The position numbers and the translations under genes were made by a program. Shown here in pieces: positions 26,162 through 34,067 of a DNA stretch of 64,000 bases (the first letter of the stretch is position 1; every line of letters starts with the position of its first letter). This DNA comes from Mesorhizobium sp. M1C.F.Ca.ET.210.01.1.1. Lineage in GTDB: Bacteria > Pseudomonadota > Alphaproteobacteria > Rhizobiales > Rhizobiaceae. The stretch is taken from the NCBI RefSeq assembly GCF_004791585.1, contig NZ_SRUU01000021.1:45098-109097 (forward strand), in the 5' to 3' direction. Below the pieces are notes generated by a model. That model was not told the DNA's origin. It worked only from the letters and a program-made list of their open reading frames with translations, and ran no database searches.

Positions 26162-26422
26162 ATGGCCGGACCCATGGACAGCGTCGGCCGGGCGGCCAAG
26201 GCCAACATGCTGCTCATCGTCGAATGCCGCCACTGCTACCATGTCGGCCGCTTCAAGGCGAACGACGTGGCCAAGGTGGCCGGCTGGAACAAGCCGCTCG
26301 AAGCCGTCCGCTTCCGCTGCAAGCGCTGCGGCCGCAAGGACACGGAGGTCAAGACCCAGTTCATCGACCAGGACCACCCGCCCAAGGGCTATATCTGGGT
26401 GCTGCAGAAGGCGAGGGGTTAA
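26162..26422 (+). CDS. Small zinc-ribbon-like protein
   Basis: An 86-residue protein with two CxxC pairs spaced as in a zinc ribbon: VECRHCYHVGRF at about residues 20-32 and RFRCKRCGRKDTEV at about 50-63. The knuckles are separated by 28 residues. The C-terminus is GYIWVLQKARG. Such proteins usually bind Zn structurally; no further role is visible. Its TAA overlaps the TAA of the convergent SRAP gene (shared TTAA). Confidence 0.68.
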   Translation: MAGPMDSVGRAAKANMLLIVECRHCYHVGRFKANDVAKVAGWNKPLEAVRFRCKRCGRKDTEVKTQFIDQDHPPKGYIWVLQKARG

Positions 26423-27123
26423 AACAACGATCCCTGCGCCGGCGGCTCAGCCGGAAACTTGATCTGAGTCGCCGGCTTCTCGACGATCACCAGCGCGTCG
26501 TCCGGGGCGGGGCGCTGCAGCTTCTTCGCTTCCGACCATGGCGCGGTGAGCCACAGCTCGGTCTCCTCCTCTGTAGTCAGGATGACCGGCATCGCCTTCT
26601 CGTGGATCGGCACGATCAGCGCGTTGGGCCTGGTCGTCAGGAAGCCGTAAAGCTCGTGGTCGCCCGGGCCTTCCTTCACCTTGCGCACGCCTTGCCAGGG
26701 CGTCCACAGACCGGCGAAGAAGAACAGCGGCCGCTCTTCGCTGAGAGCAAACCAGAAGTTCTTCTGCACGCCGGTTTCCGGATCCTTGTCACCGGGCTTG
26801 GGCGAGGGCTCGGCAAAGCTCGTCACAGGCACCAGGCAGCGGTTCTCGACGCCGAGATAGGGAAGCCAGTGGGCATATTGCGGGTTGCGGATGTTGGTCG
26901 TGCCGGAGTCGGCGTTGCCGCGCATGCGCTCGGGCGGCGTCGGCATGCCCCAGCGCAGCCTGGCGAGCTCGCGGCTGCCGTCGGCGGCATTGCGCACCAC
27001 CGGCGCCGACTGGTTTGGGTAAATATCGACCGAAGGCTCGAGGTTGCCTGAAATGTCGCGCAGCGCGCGGGTCCACTGGCGGATCGCCTCCTGGCTGGTG
27101 GTGATATTGTAGAGATTGCACAT
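26419..27123 (-). CDS. SRAP-family abasic-site processing protein (YedK/HMCES)
   Basis: A 234-residue SOS-response-associated peptidase-family protein. After Met removal the catalytic Cys2 (MCNLYN) would be N-terminal and form a thiazolidine crosslink with abasic sites in single-stranded DNA. Conserved NIRNPQYAHWLPYLGVENRC and VPIHEKAMPVILTTEEE (His of the active site) are present, as is the glutamate-bearing WTPWQGV region. The start at 27123 rather than 27180 is required to place Cys2 correctly. Widely distributed DNA repair enzyme. Confidence 0.92.
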   Translation of the reverse strand: MCNLYNITTSQEAIRQWTRALRDISGNLEPSVDIYPNQSAPVVRNAADGSRELARLRWGMPTPPERMRGNADSGTTNIRNPQYAHWLPYLGVENRCLVPVTSFAEPSPKPGDKDPETGVQKNFWFALSEERPLFFFAGLWTPWQGVRKVKEGPGDHELYGFLTTRPNALIVPIHEKAMPVILTTEEETELWLTAPWSEAKKLQRPAPDDALVIVEKPATQIKFPAEPPAQGSLF

Positions 27124-27202
27124 CGGCAGCACTTCCTGTCCGCCGATTGTTCCCGCATTTTCGCGCCAAGCGCAAACCACCCGTCACGGAGGGGGGCCAA
27201 TG

Positions 27203-27421
27203 TCAGCGCCCGCGGCCGCCGCGCCGCCTTGTCTCGATCGGCTCTTCGGTCGGCGGCTCGCCCGGCAGCCCCAGCCGATGGCGCTCCTCCTCGGCGAAGG
27301 CCTCGGCTTCCGCATGGATATCGAACAGGCGATGGGTCAGCTCGTCGCCTTCGACGACGCGCACCAGCCATTGGCCGTTGATGAATTTCACGCTGACACT
27401 TTCCGGTTCGCCTGCCACCAT
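27203..27421 (-). CDS. Small hypothetical protein
   Basis: A 72-residue protein with a compact N-terminal half, MVAGEPESVSVKFINGQWLV then RVVEGDELTHRLFDIHAEAE, and an acidic helix AFAEEERHRLGLPG, ending with a Glu/Arg tail (IETRRRGGRGR). The family is not recognised, but the domain-like pattern and GC-skewed third positions suggest a real gene. It precedes the SRAP gene on the same strand by 79 bp. Confidence 0.55.
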   Translation of the reverse strand: MVAGEPESVSVKFINGQWLVRVVEGDELTHRLFDIHAEAEAFAEEERHRLGLPGEPPTEEPIETRRRGGRGR

Positions 27422-27997
27422 GAATGGCCCCAGCGCTTTGGCCCAAGAAATTGATCCCCGAACGGCAATACGATCTAGCGTGCGTTAAGTTGCTGCAAGG
27501 TTGTTCTCCTTGGCCTTTAGTAGGAGATTTGGTGCTCGATGCTCGCAAATTTCCGATTTTATAAAGAAATGTCGAGCAAACGCCGATCGGGTTGGTCAAA
27601 AGCCCCGCCTCAAAATTTGATCGGGTGCGCTCTTGGCGAAATTCGACTTCGATATGCCGTTCGGTCCGCGCAACGACAAGGCAGCGTGTCTCGATCGCGC
27701 CCACGCGGCTTGCAGGGCCGGACATGTCTGGCGCGCGATGGGGGCTGGTTCGAAACGGATGTTTTGACGCGGCCAAAGGCTCGCCGGCGGCCCGGCAGCC
27801 TGGGGGGGTGTATGGGTTCGGCGGCCGGGCCTGACCGGAGTTTGCGAGCCTGCCGGCTGCATCGAACATGCTCTTGTGCTCATGCAAGGGCAAGAACGAC
27901 CTAGGCCCTAGGACCAAAGCAGTGGGAGCGCCGCAAACGGCCGAGCGGGCGGCCTTTCCCCCTTCTTCCGGCCTCGCCCGTCTCGAACTTGCGGCGC
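27422..27997. other. Gap without supported gene
   Basis: In 576 bp I find several short open frames on both strands, none with a binding site plus a protein-like composition. AT content is slightly higher at 27500-27600. CCTAGGCCCTAGG occurs at 27900-27912. Nothing else recognisable. Confidence 0.4.
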
Positions 27998-28552
27998 TCA
28001 GGCAGGCGCGTACCGCAGCAGCGTCACGCCCTGTGAAAGCCTCTCCCTGCCAAGCGGCGTCAGCGTCAGCGACGATCCATGCTGGAAATACGGCTTGCCG
28101 CCGCCGAGCACGACCGGATGCATGTAGAGCCGGTACTCGTCGATCAGGCCCGCGCGGGCGAGATGCGCGGCCAATCCGGCACCGCCGACGCTGATCTGGC
28201 CCTCCGTCTCCGCCTTGAGCGATCTTGCCGTCGCGACGGCGTCGCCATTGGCCAGGCGGGCATTGGCGCCGACCTCGCCGAGCGTCGTCGAAAACACGAT
28301 CTTCGGCGTCTCACGCCAGGCGCGGGCAAAATCGCGCTCGACCTCGGTGGCGGCGGTTTCCCGCTCCGGACTGTCCCAGAAGCGCATCGTCTCGTACAGG
28401 CGTCGCCCGCAGAGCGCGATGGCGGTCCGCCGCATGTCCTCGTTGAAATGCCGGTGCAATTCTTCCCCGGGCACCGGCAGGTCGATATTGCCGCCCGGCC
28501 CGGCGATGTAGCCGTCAAGCGACATCAGCATCGAATAGACGATCCTCGCCAT
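27998..28552 (-). CDS. Dihydrofolate-reductase-family protein (RibD C-terminal type)
   Basis: A 184-residue NADPH-binding reductase-like protein. It starts MARIVYSMLMSLDGYIAGPG, the hallmark first strand of the DUF/DHFR-like RibD-C group, and contains ISVGGAGLAAHLARAGLIDE and LYMHPVVLGGGKPYF. Members include stand-alone reductases of unknown substrate. A second member lies at 57279. Start placed at the second Met because the first four residues of the longer frame do not fit the fold. Confidence 0.85.
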   Translation of the reverse strand: MARIVYSMLMSLDGYIAGPGGNIDLPVPGEELHRHFNEDMRRTAIALCGRRLYETMRFWDSPERETAATEVERDFARAWRETPKIVFSTTLGEVGANARLANGDAVATARSLKAETEGQISVGGAGLAAHLARAGLIDEYRLYMHPVVLGGGKPYFQHGSSLTLTPLGRERLSQGVTLLRYAPA

Positions 28553-28636
28553 CGGCGCCTCCATTCTGGCGACGCCAAGGATGCATATCCGATTGCATTT
28601 TGCAATCGGTTTATGAAAATGAAGGCCGGCCGCTGA

Positions 28637-28783
28637 TCAGAAGCCGAGGAACTGCTTGCCGACGAAATAGCCCAGCGCCACGACCACCAGCGGGAAAAGT
28701 GCCGGCGCGATTCTGCCGAGTGGCGAGGGTCTTAGCTCCTTCGCCGGAGCGTTGGGTTTGGCATTGCCGATGTTCTTGGTCAT
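28637..28783 (-). CDS. Small single-pass membrane protein
   Basis: A 48-residue ORF: MTKNIGNAKPNAPAKELRPS then PLGRIAPALFPLVVVALGYF and VGKQFLGF. One C-terminal hydrophobic helix (about residues 26-44) makes it a tail-anchored candidate. The ATG follows GAACCCGGC only, so translation strength is uncertain. Short proteins of this form with a Lys/Pro-rich head occur in other rhizobia. The gap 28784-29031 upstream holds a perfect AGCCCGGC-ATATA-GCCGGGCT stem-loop at 28966-28986 and no gene. Confidence 0.5.
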   Translation of the reverse strand: MTKNIGNAKPNAPAKELRPSPLGRIAPALFPLVVVALGYFVGKQFLGF

Positions 28784-29031
28784 GGGTCCATGCCGGGTTC
28801 GTTGCCGGGGTGACCAATAATATTAGAAATCGCTGATTAATTTTCTCACAATCTGATCGGTGCAATTTGCAGCTATCGCCGGTGGTCGCTATTCCGCCTG
28901 CCGGGTTCGTTCGGCGAGCGCGAAGGCCTGCAGGTTTCTCGATTTGCCGAACCCTGTGATGCATGAGCCCGGCATATAGCCGGGCTAGCGCGTCTCTTTT
29001 GTGATGCAGGTCGAAATCGCGGCTAGTGTCT

Positions 29032-29574
29032 CTACAGAATCTTCGTCGCGAAGACATCCAGCCGTGAATTCTCGCGATAGGAAAGCCGCACCGCCAGAGC
29101 GGCCGCAAGCCCGGTAACGGCACCGCCGACGACGTCGCCGGCATAGTGGATGCCGATATGGAGCCGCGACCAGCAGATCAGCAGCGCCGCGGCGAACAAG
29201 ACAAGCGTGCGGCGCTGCAGCGCTTGCATGGCGAAGGCGGCAACGATGGCCATGCTGGCGGTCGCGTGGTCAGACGGGAACGACCAGTCGGCGCTGGGCG
29301 CGATGAGCAGATGCGTGACACCGGCGTCGTAGGGCCTGATCCGGTGGACGAAAAGCAGGATGGCCTGGTTGATCGCGAGCCCGAGCAAGAAGGACAGCCC
29401 CGCCGACAGGCAGGCATGGCGCACATGGTAACGGTCTGCCTTCGACCACCACTGCACCGCCACCGCGAGCACCATCAGCGGCACGCCGATTTGTGAGATG
29501 GCGATCATTGTCGTATCAAGGAGCGGGCTGATGCCGGCAGCCGAGTTGATCCAGTGCGTGAGAGATGCGTCCAT
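29032..29574 (-). CDS. PAP2-superfamily phosphatase
   Basis: A 180-residue membrane phosphatase, possibly undecaprenyl-diphosphatase (BcrC-like) or a lipid phosphatase. The three catalytic motifs are visible: HRIRPYD (motif 1), FPSDHATAS (motif 2) and SRLHIGIHYAGDVVGG (motif 3). Five or six helices surround them. It diverges from the DUF2127 gene across 38 bp. C-terminus RENSRLDVFATKIL is cytoplasmic. Confidence 0.88.
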   Translation of the reverse strand: MDASLTHWINSAAGISPLLDTTMIAISQIGVPLMVLAVAVQWWSKADRYHVRHACLSAGLSFLLGLAINQAILLFVHRIRPYDAGVTHLLIAPSADWSFPSDHATASMAIVAAFAMQALQRRTLVLFAAALLICWSRLHIGIHYAGDVVGGAVTGLAAALAVRLSYRENSRLDVFATKIL

Positions 29575-29612
29575 TCTTGTCTGGTTTCCCTTGTCTGCCG
29601 TGAGGTCGATCG

Positions 29613-30095
29613 TTGAAGCCCGCCGAAGAGCATCGCATTCATCAGCTCTTTGAGGTCAGCGTATGGCTGAAAGGTGCCCACGCGCTGATCGAGTGCGTCG
29701 GCGGCATCCTGCTTTACCTCGTCACCACCGATACCATCGCGTCCTGGGTCAATATGTTCACCCAGGAAGAGCTGATCGAAGATCCGAACGATTTCATAGC
29801 CAGCCATTTGTCGCGGATGGCCGGTGAGTTCTCCGTCGCCAGCAAGCAGTTCTATGCCTTCTATCTGCTGAGCCACGGGCTGATTAAGCTTTTGCTGGTA
29901 ATCGGCCTGCTGCGCGGCAAGCTATGGGCCTATCCGGCTTCGCTCGCGGCGCTCGGCGCCTTCATGGTCTACCAGGTCTACCGCTACTCCTACACACATT
30001 CGCCCGGCCTGCTCGTGCTGACCGTCTTCGACGCGATCGTCTTATGGCTGATCTGGCAGGAGTGGCGCATCGTTCGAGAACACAAGCCCGCCTGA
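29613..30095 (+). CDS. DUF2127 membrane protein
   Basis: A 160-residue protein with about four membrane helices. The N-terminal HQLFEVSVWLKGAHALIECV and the central FYAFYLLSHGLIKLLLVIGL are characteristic of DUF2127. The C-terminus ends LWLIWQEWRIVREHKPA. It starts from TTG with GAGG 7 bp upstream. Function unknown; the divergent PAP2 gene may share regulation. Confidence 0.8.
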   Translation: MKPAEEHRIHQLFEVSVWLKGAHALIECVGGILLYLVTTDTIASWVNMFTQEELIEDPNDFIASHLSRMAGEFSVASKQFYAFYLLSHGLIKLLLVIGLLRGKLWAYPASLAALGAFMVYQVYRYSYTHSPGLLVLTVFDAIVLWLIWQEWRIVREHKPA

Positions 30096-30252
30096 CTGGC
30101 ACGGTGTGTTTGCTGCGACAGTGGGGAATCTTCTGACGCTGACGGGACAGCGCCCCCTCCCGACAGGGCAGAGGGGACGCGAAGGATCGCTACGGAGATA
30201 TCGAGAGCGGCCGGAGTCGCGCCGAGCGGTAGGCCGGCCGTTCCTTTCTCAA

Positions 30253-30675
30253 TCAGGCAGGCACCAGGACGGCGATGCGATGCACGCCGACCTCCTTGCT
30301 CGTATTCGTCGCCTCGTCGGTCTTGCCCTTGGAGCAGGTATACATGTCACCCACCTTGAGCTTGAACTCCTTGTCCGCCTTCTTGATGGTGAATGCGCCT
30401 GACGTGATCGTGCACACCATGTCGTTGTCCATCACGGTTTGCGGCGCATGCGCTCCGGGCTGAAACACGACATCGACGATTGCGATGCTCTTGTAGGCGG
30501 GAATGTCGGAGTTGCCGGTGCCGACTTCCACAAGCCTGACGCCGGGCGCGATCTCCTTGCCTTCCTTCGGACCGTATTTCTTGGTTTTCGCAAACGTTGT
30601 CGTCGTGAACAGGGGCGCCACCGCGGCGGCCGTCACGCCGAGAGCAATTGCGGACCTGCGATTGATCGTTTTCAT
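30253..30675 (-). CDS. Secreted cupin-like protein
   Basis: A 140-residue exported protein. The signal, MKTINRRSAIALGVTAAAVA, contains a twin-arginine-like RR followed by a hydrophobic core, with cleavage near TTFAK. The mature part has a small cupin-like barrel: VVFQPGAHAPQTVMDNDMVC and EFKLKVGDMYTCSKGKTDEA. The two cysteines are notable. It is at the downstream end of the copper/thiol island on the same strand; the upstream gap contains ATGCTC-ATCC-GAGCAT. A metal or small-ligand role is inferred only. Confidence 0.7.
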   Translation of the reverse strand: MKTINRRSAIALGVTAAAVAPLFTTTTFAKTKKYGPKEGKEIAPGVRLVEVGTGNSDIPAYKSIAIVDVVFQPGAHAPQTVMDNDMVCTITSGAFTIKKADKEFKLKVGDMYTCSKGKTDEATNTSKEVGVHRIAVLVPA

Positions 30676-30790
30676 CGCATCCTCCCTAAACCTGTCATGC
30701 TCGGATGAGCATGGCCGCAATATATTAGCACAACCTGATTTTACTGTGCAGGACAAGTGTCTGCCGATAGCCGGGCTACTTAGGCGCGCC

Positions 30791-31357
30791 TCACTCCTGC
30801 TTTTGCCGGAACTTCGAATGGCAGCTCGAACAGTCCTGCAGGATGAGGTGCAAGAGGTGTTCGGCCGGCATCGTGGCCGGATTGGCCTCTGCCGCATTTG
30901 GGCGCTTGCCGAGCAGGCTGCCGCCATCCATCGGCAGTCCCGCTCCCATGCGCATGTCGTCGCCGATCGCGGCAGGCGCGTTCCCGGCTTTGGCGGCGAG
31001 CGCTCCGGCGAGGGCGCCGATATGGCGGGCAAGCGCTTCGAATTCCGGCCGGGCCTGGTCGATCTCCGGCTTGGCGCTGGACGGCGCGCCCAGCGTGCCC
31101 GCGGGGAACTCGGCGATCAGGGCAGGGCCAGTGCGGGCGCTGAGCGCGTTCGCAGCCGCCTTGAAGGCAGCGGGCTCATAGGCACGCTTGCCGTCGAACA
31201 TTTCGGCGATCGCCTTCGCCGCGGCCGCCATTTCCTTCATCGAGGCCTGGCGCGCTGCCACCACAGGATCGCCTGCGGCTGCCGTTTGCGATGGAGTTGC
31301 GGTGAGCACGCCGGCGAGCGCCAGCATCATCGCCGCGTACCCGATGCCGGACTTCAT
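30791..31357 (-). CDS. Cytochrome c' (cytochrome c prime)
   Basis: A 188-residue periplasmic haem protein. An N-terminal signal peptide (MKSGIGYAAMMLALAGVLTA) precedes a four-helix-bundle sequence, starting with the RQASMKEMAAAAKAIAEMFD helix. The haem site CSSCH is at the extreme C-terminus (DCSSCHSKFRQKQE), the diagnostic position for cytochrome c'. It overlaps the upstream multicopper oxidase stop by four bases (ATGA), so the two are coupled. A possible electron partner of the oxidase. Confidence 0.88.
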   Translation of the reverse strand: MKSGIGYAAMMLALAGVLTATPSQTAAAGDPVVAARQASMKEMAAAAKAIAEMFDGKRAYEPAAFKAAANALSARTGPALIAEFPAGTLGAPSSAKPEIDQARPEFEALARHIGALAGALAAKAGNAPAAIGDDMRMGAGLPMDGGSLLGKRPNAAEANPATMPAEHLLHLILQDCSSCHSKFRQKQE

Positions 31358-32874
31358 GCCTGCACGTCGACGATACCCATCATGCCGAGCTGCTCATGCT
31401 CGAGGATGTGGCAGTGATACATGCGCGGCCCCGGCCGCTCCTGGCGCAAAAGCAGCCGCACCGTCTCGCCGCGCGCTACGTTGACCGTGTCCTTCCACGC
31501 CAGATAGGGCGGTTTCGAGACCTTGCCGTCGCGCTCGTGCTCGATCACCTGGAACTGCGTGCCGTGGACATGGAACGGGTGGTCCATGTCGGCCTGGTTG
31601 ACGATCTCCCAGAGCTCGGTCTCGCCGGCCCGGGCGACGATGTCGACGCGCCCCATGTCGAAGGCCTTGCCGTTGATCAGGAAGCCCATCTCCATGCCGG
31701 TGGCGTTCATCGCCATGGTCTCGGTGAAGACGAGGCGGCGGCTGACCGCGGGCCGCCCAAGCGGCGCGATCGGCCTCAGTCGCTCGGGCAGCGGCGGCAT
31801 CGCTTCTCCCGGCGTTTGCGACACATCGACGGTGAGCAGCGTCAGCCCGGCGTCCGCCGGCCGGCCGGCACCCATCCAGCCGCGGTCATAGTCGAGCGTG
31901 GTGAGCATTGCGGCGCCCGGCCTGTCGAAGGCGACGACCAGCTCGATGCGCTCGGCCGGGCTGAGCATGATCTCCTCGGCCGCGACCGGCTTCTCCAGCA
32001 GGCCGCCGTCCGTCCCGATGATCGTCATCGCCACGCCATCGAAGGCAAGCCTGAGGAAGCGCGCATTGGTGGCGTTGTAGAGCCGCAGGCGCCGCTTCGA
32101 GCCCATTGCCACGGCGAGCCGCGGGTTCTTCTGGCCGTTGACCAGCACATGGTCGCCGACGCGGCCGTTCATCTGGTCGATCATGGTGTTGTCGGGCATC
32201 GAGCCGTCGGCAGCAAGGCGAAGGTCGGTGAACATCAGCACCGTGTCGCCATAGGCGGCCGGCACCGGATCGGCCTTGGCCTTGACGACGAAGGCGCCGG
32301 CAAGGCCGCGATAGACCTGCTCGGCCGTCTTGCCGTGCGGATGCGGATGATACCAGTAGGAGCCGGCGCTGCCTTCCGGCAGCTCGAAGGCGTAGGCGCG
32401 CTCCGCGCCCGCCGCCACCGGGTCCATCGGATTGCCGTCCTGGTCGGCCGGCACCGGCATGCCGTGCCAGTGGATGGTGCTTTGCTCGCCCTCGATCCGG
32501 TTGGCGAAAGCGATCTCGACGCGGTCGCCCTCATGCGCCTCGATCATAGGCCCCGGGCTCATGCCGTTATAGGCGAGGATCGGCGTGTCCTGGTCGGCGG
32601 CAAAGCGCGCTGTCGCGGGCGCCGCTGTCAGCCTTGCCTTGAACAGGCCAGGCTGGCCGGCCTCGTTGGCGAGCATCGGCAATTCGCGCAGCGCCTCGCC
32701 CTCGGGCAGCGCGGCAGGGCCATTCGACATGGCGCCCATGTCATGGCCCGCATGGCCGCCCATTCCCGGCATGGAGTCCATGTCCGACATGCCGTCCATC
32801 TTCATCTGCGCTAGCGCGCGAGAGCCCGACAGAATCGTTGCCAGGCCTGCCGCCAGAAAACCGCGTCGATGCAT
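31354..32874 (-). CDS. Multicopper oxidase (CueO/CopA-like), copy 1
   Basis: A 506-residue periplasmic oxidase with Tat signal MHRRGFLAAGLATILSGSRA. A Met/His-rich stretch follows (MKMDGMSDMDSMPGMGGHAG), likely binding copper. The copper ligands are all present: HWHG and YHPHPHG in the first domain, HPFHVHG and HCHILEHEQLGMM in the last. Family enzymes oxidise Cu(I). AGGAG precedes the ATG and a CueR-type promoter sits 55 bp upstream. Coupled downstream to cytochrome c'. Confidence 0.92.
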   Translation of the reverse strand: MHRRGFLAAGLATILSGSRALAQMKMDGMSDMDSMPGMGGHAGHDMGAMSNGPAALPEGEALRELPMLANEAGQPGLFKARLTAAPATARFAADQDTPILAYNGMSPGPMIEAHEGDRVEIAFANRIEGEQSTIHWHGMPVPADQDGNPMDPVAAGAERAYAFELPEGSAGSYWYHPHPHGKTAEQVYRGLAGAFVVKAKADPVPAAYGDTVLMFTDLRLAADGSMPDNTMIDQMNGRVGDHVLVNGQKNPRLAVAMGSKRRLRLYNATNARFLRLAFDGVAMTIIGTDGGLLEKPVAAEEIMLSPAERIELVVAFDRPGAAMLTTLDYDRGWMGAGRPADAGLTLLTVDVSQTPGEAMPPLPERLRPIAPLGRPAVSRRLVFTETMAMNATGMEMGFLINGKAFDMGRVDIVARAGETELWEIVNQADMDHPFHVHGTQFQVIEHERDGKVSKPPYLAWKDTVNVARGETVRLLLRQERPGPRMYHCHILEHEQLGMMGIVDVQA

Positions 32875-32928
32875 CTTTTTCTCCTGATCGCAATTGGGAA
32901 GGCGCGCCGCCGGAAGACTTCGCGACCG

Positions 32929-32959
32929 AACCTAAGGGTTCCAGTAGCTGGAAGGTCAA
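32929..32959 (-). promoter_or_regulatory. MerR/CueR-type promoter with 19-bp spacer
   Basis: On the minus strand TTGACC (-35) and TAGGTT (-10) are separated by exactly 19 bp. The spacer carries the dyad TTCCAG-CTA-CTGGAA. The long spacer plus a CCTTCC-type dyad is the hallmark of MerR-family activation, and ACCTTCC is the CueR half-site. It points at multicopper oxidase copy 1. No MerR-family gene is in the window, so the activator would be encoded elsewhere. Confidence 0.7.
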
Positions 32960-33017
32960 GCCCGATCGGACCAGGCTCGTGGATTCGGGGCGAGCCTCAC
33001 GATCCGGCGCGATTTCG

Positions 33018-33257
33018 CTAGCCGTGACGATCTCTGTCGCCGCAACACGCGGACTGTCGTCCCGCGCGGGCCTCCTGAATCGGCGGGCACGGAACGTCTC
33101 CATAGGAGCAGAACACGCAGCAATCTCCCGTCTTCGGTCGAAGCAACGTCCCGCACTCCCGGCATTCGTAGAAGAAGAGGCAAGCGTCGGCCGGCATCGT
33201 CTCGAGAGCCTGATGTCCGCAAAGGGGACAGGTGAGGGTGGAAGTGAGCAGTGTCAT
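33018..33257 (-). CDS. GDCCVxC-domain protein
   Basis: A 79-residue cysteine-rich protein with three metal-ligand clusters: LTCPLCGHQ near residue 10, YECRECGTLLR near 32, and KTGDCCVFCSYGDVPCPP near 43-58. The middle GDCCVFC matches the GDCCVxC family often found in mercury and other metal loci. No signal peptide, so cytoplasmic. Eight or more cysteines in 79 residues suggest Zn or soft-metal binding. Part of the minus-strand island. Confidence 0.82.
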   Translation of the reverse strand: MTLLTSTLTCPLCGHQALETMPADACLFFYECRECGTLLRPKTGDCCVFCSYGDVPCPPIQEARAGRQSACCGDRDRHG

Positions 33258-33279
33258 CAGCTCCGCTTTGCCAATCCGG

Positions 33280-33387
33280 TCAGGTCCTTAGATACTTGGC
33301 GGGCGCCGCGATCGCGAGCACGAGCGCAACAAACGCCAGGATCCAGATGACGGCCATGCCGCCCATCGTCCATATGCCGCCCATCAT
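33280..33387 (-). CDS. Membrane mini-protein of the copper island
   Basis: A 35-residue ORF: MMGGIWTMGGMAVIWILAFV then ALVLAIAAPAKYLRT. A single hydrophobic helix with a Met/Gly-rich head. GGAGG lies 9 bp before the chosen ATG (33387); an ATG at 33396 is too close to it. Short Met-Gly-rich helices like this recur beside copper genes in other bacteria. It lies 22 bp upstream of the GDCCVxC gene. Confidence 0.55.
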   Translation of the reverse strand: MMGGIWTMGGMAVIWILAFVALVLAIAAPAKYLRT

Positions 33388-33509
33388 GGCAATCATCCTC
33401 CATCGCGAAAGCCTGACTTCGCCGGCGCATGTCGGCGACTGCAAGGTAACCTAGCTCATCGCGTCAGGACGACCAGGATGCAGGTGCAGGCCGAAGCCCC
33501 TGTCTGCTC

Positions 33510-34067
33510 CTACATACCTCCGCCACAGCCGTCCGAAAGGTCCCACACGTCAACGATCTGCTCCCCGGTGAAGCGGTGCTCGTGGATCAGGTATTTCGCC
33601 AGTCCGCCATATACCTTCCAGCGCCAGCAGGGACAGCAGCAGGGACCTTTCTCCTCGGAATTGGCCATCGCGTAGTCATAGGCCTTCTGCTCGTCTCCGG
33701 TGAGCTTGAGATCGTAATACGGCATCATCTGCTGCGCGGTCGCCACCGCAATGTCATACGGATCGCCGGGGATCATCGGGATGGCGCGGTACTTGGCGAG
33801 CCCTTGCACCTGCTCGCCATAGCGCTTCAGTTGCATCGGACTGCAGCATGAGCCCTTGATGCGAGCCGTCGCCGGCATGGTCGCGATCGAATCCGTGAAT
33901 TTTGCCGAGCAGGTGCTGTTGCCGCTCTCGCTGAGCTCTTTGAAGCGCCTTGCCAGTTCCGAATCCTCGGCGGCGCCGGCCGCCTCCGGCAGCTCGAAAA
34001 GTCCTGCGGCCGCGGCGACGCCGAATACGCTTAGAACAATCGTGCGCCGGTTTGGGATGTCGGTCAT
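33510..34067 (-). CDS. Cysteine-rich exported protein of unknown function
   Basis: A 185-residue protein with an N-terminal signal (NRRTIVLSVFGVAAAAGLFE, cleavage near AGAAE). Cysteines cluster in three places: SGNSTCSAKF (about residue 52), IKGSCCSPMQLKRYGEQV (about 74) and KGPCCCPCWRWKVYGG (about 140-155), plus C181 in DGCGGGM. The two CC blocks with flanking aromatic residues suggest metal or cofactor binding. I do not recognise the family. Its ATG overlaps the DsbA-like gene stop by four bases, so it is translated with a thiol-disulfide protein. Confidence 0.75.
   Translation of the reverse strand: MTDIPNRRTIVLSVFGVAAAAGLFELPEAAGAAEDSELARRFKELSESGNSTCSAKFTDSIATMPATARIKGSCCSPMQLKRYGEQVQGLAKYRAIPMIPGDPYDIAVATAQQMMPYYDLKLTGDEQKAYDYAMANSEEKGPCCCPCWRWKVYGGLAKYLIHEHRFTGEQIVDVWDLSDGCGGGM

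Noticed and set aside
32700..32830. Repeated Met/His codons that looked like a DNA tandem repeat
   Set aside because: They are the coding sequence of the Met-rich N-terminus of multicopper oxidase copy 1, not a DNA repeat.
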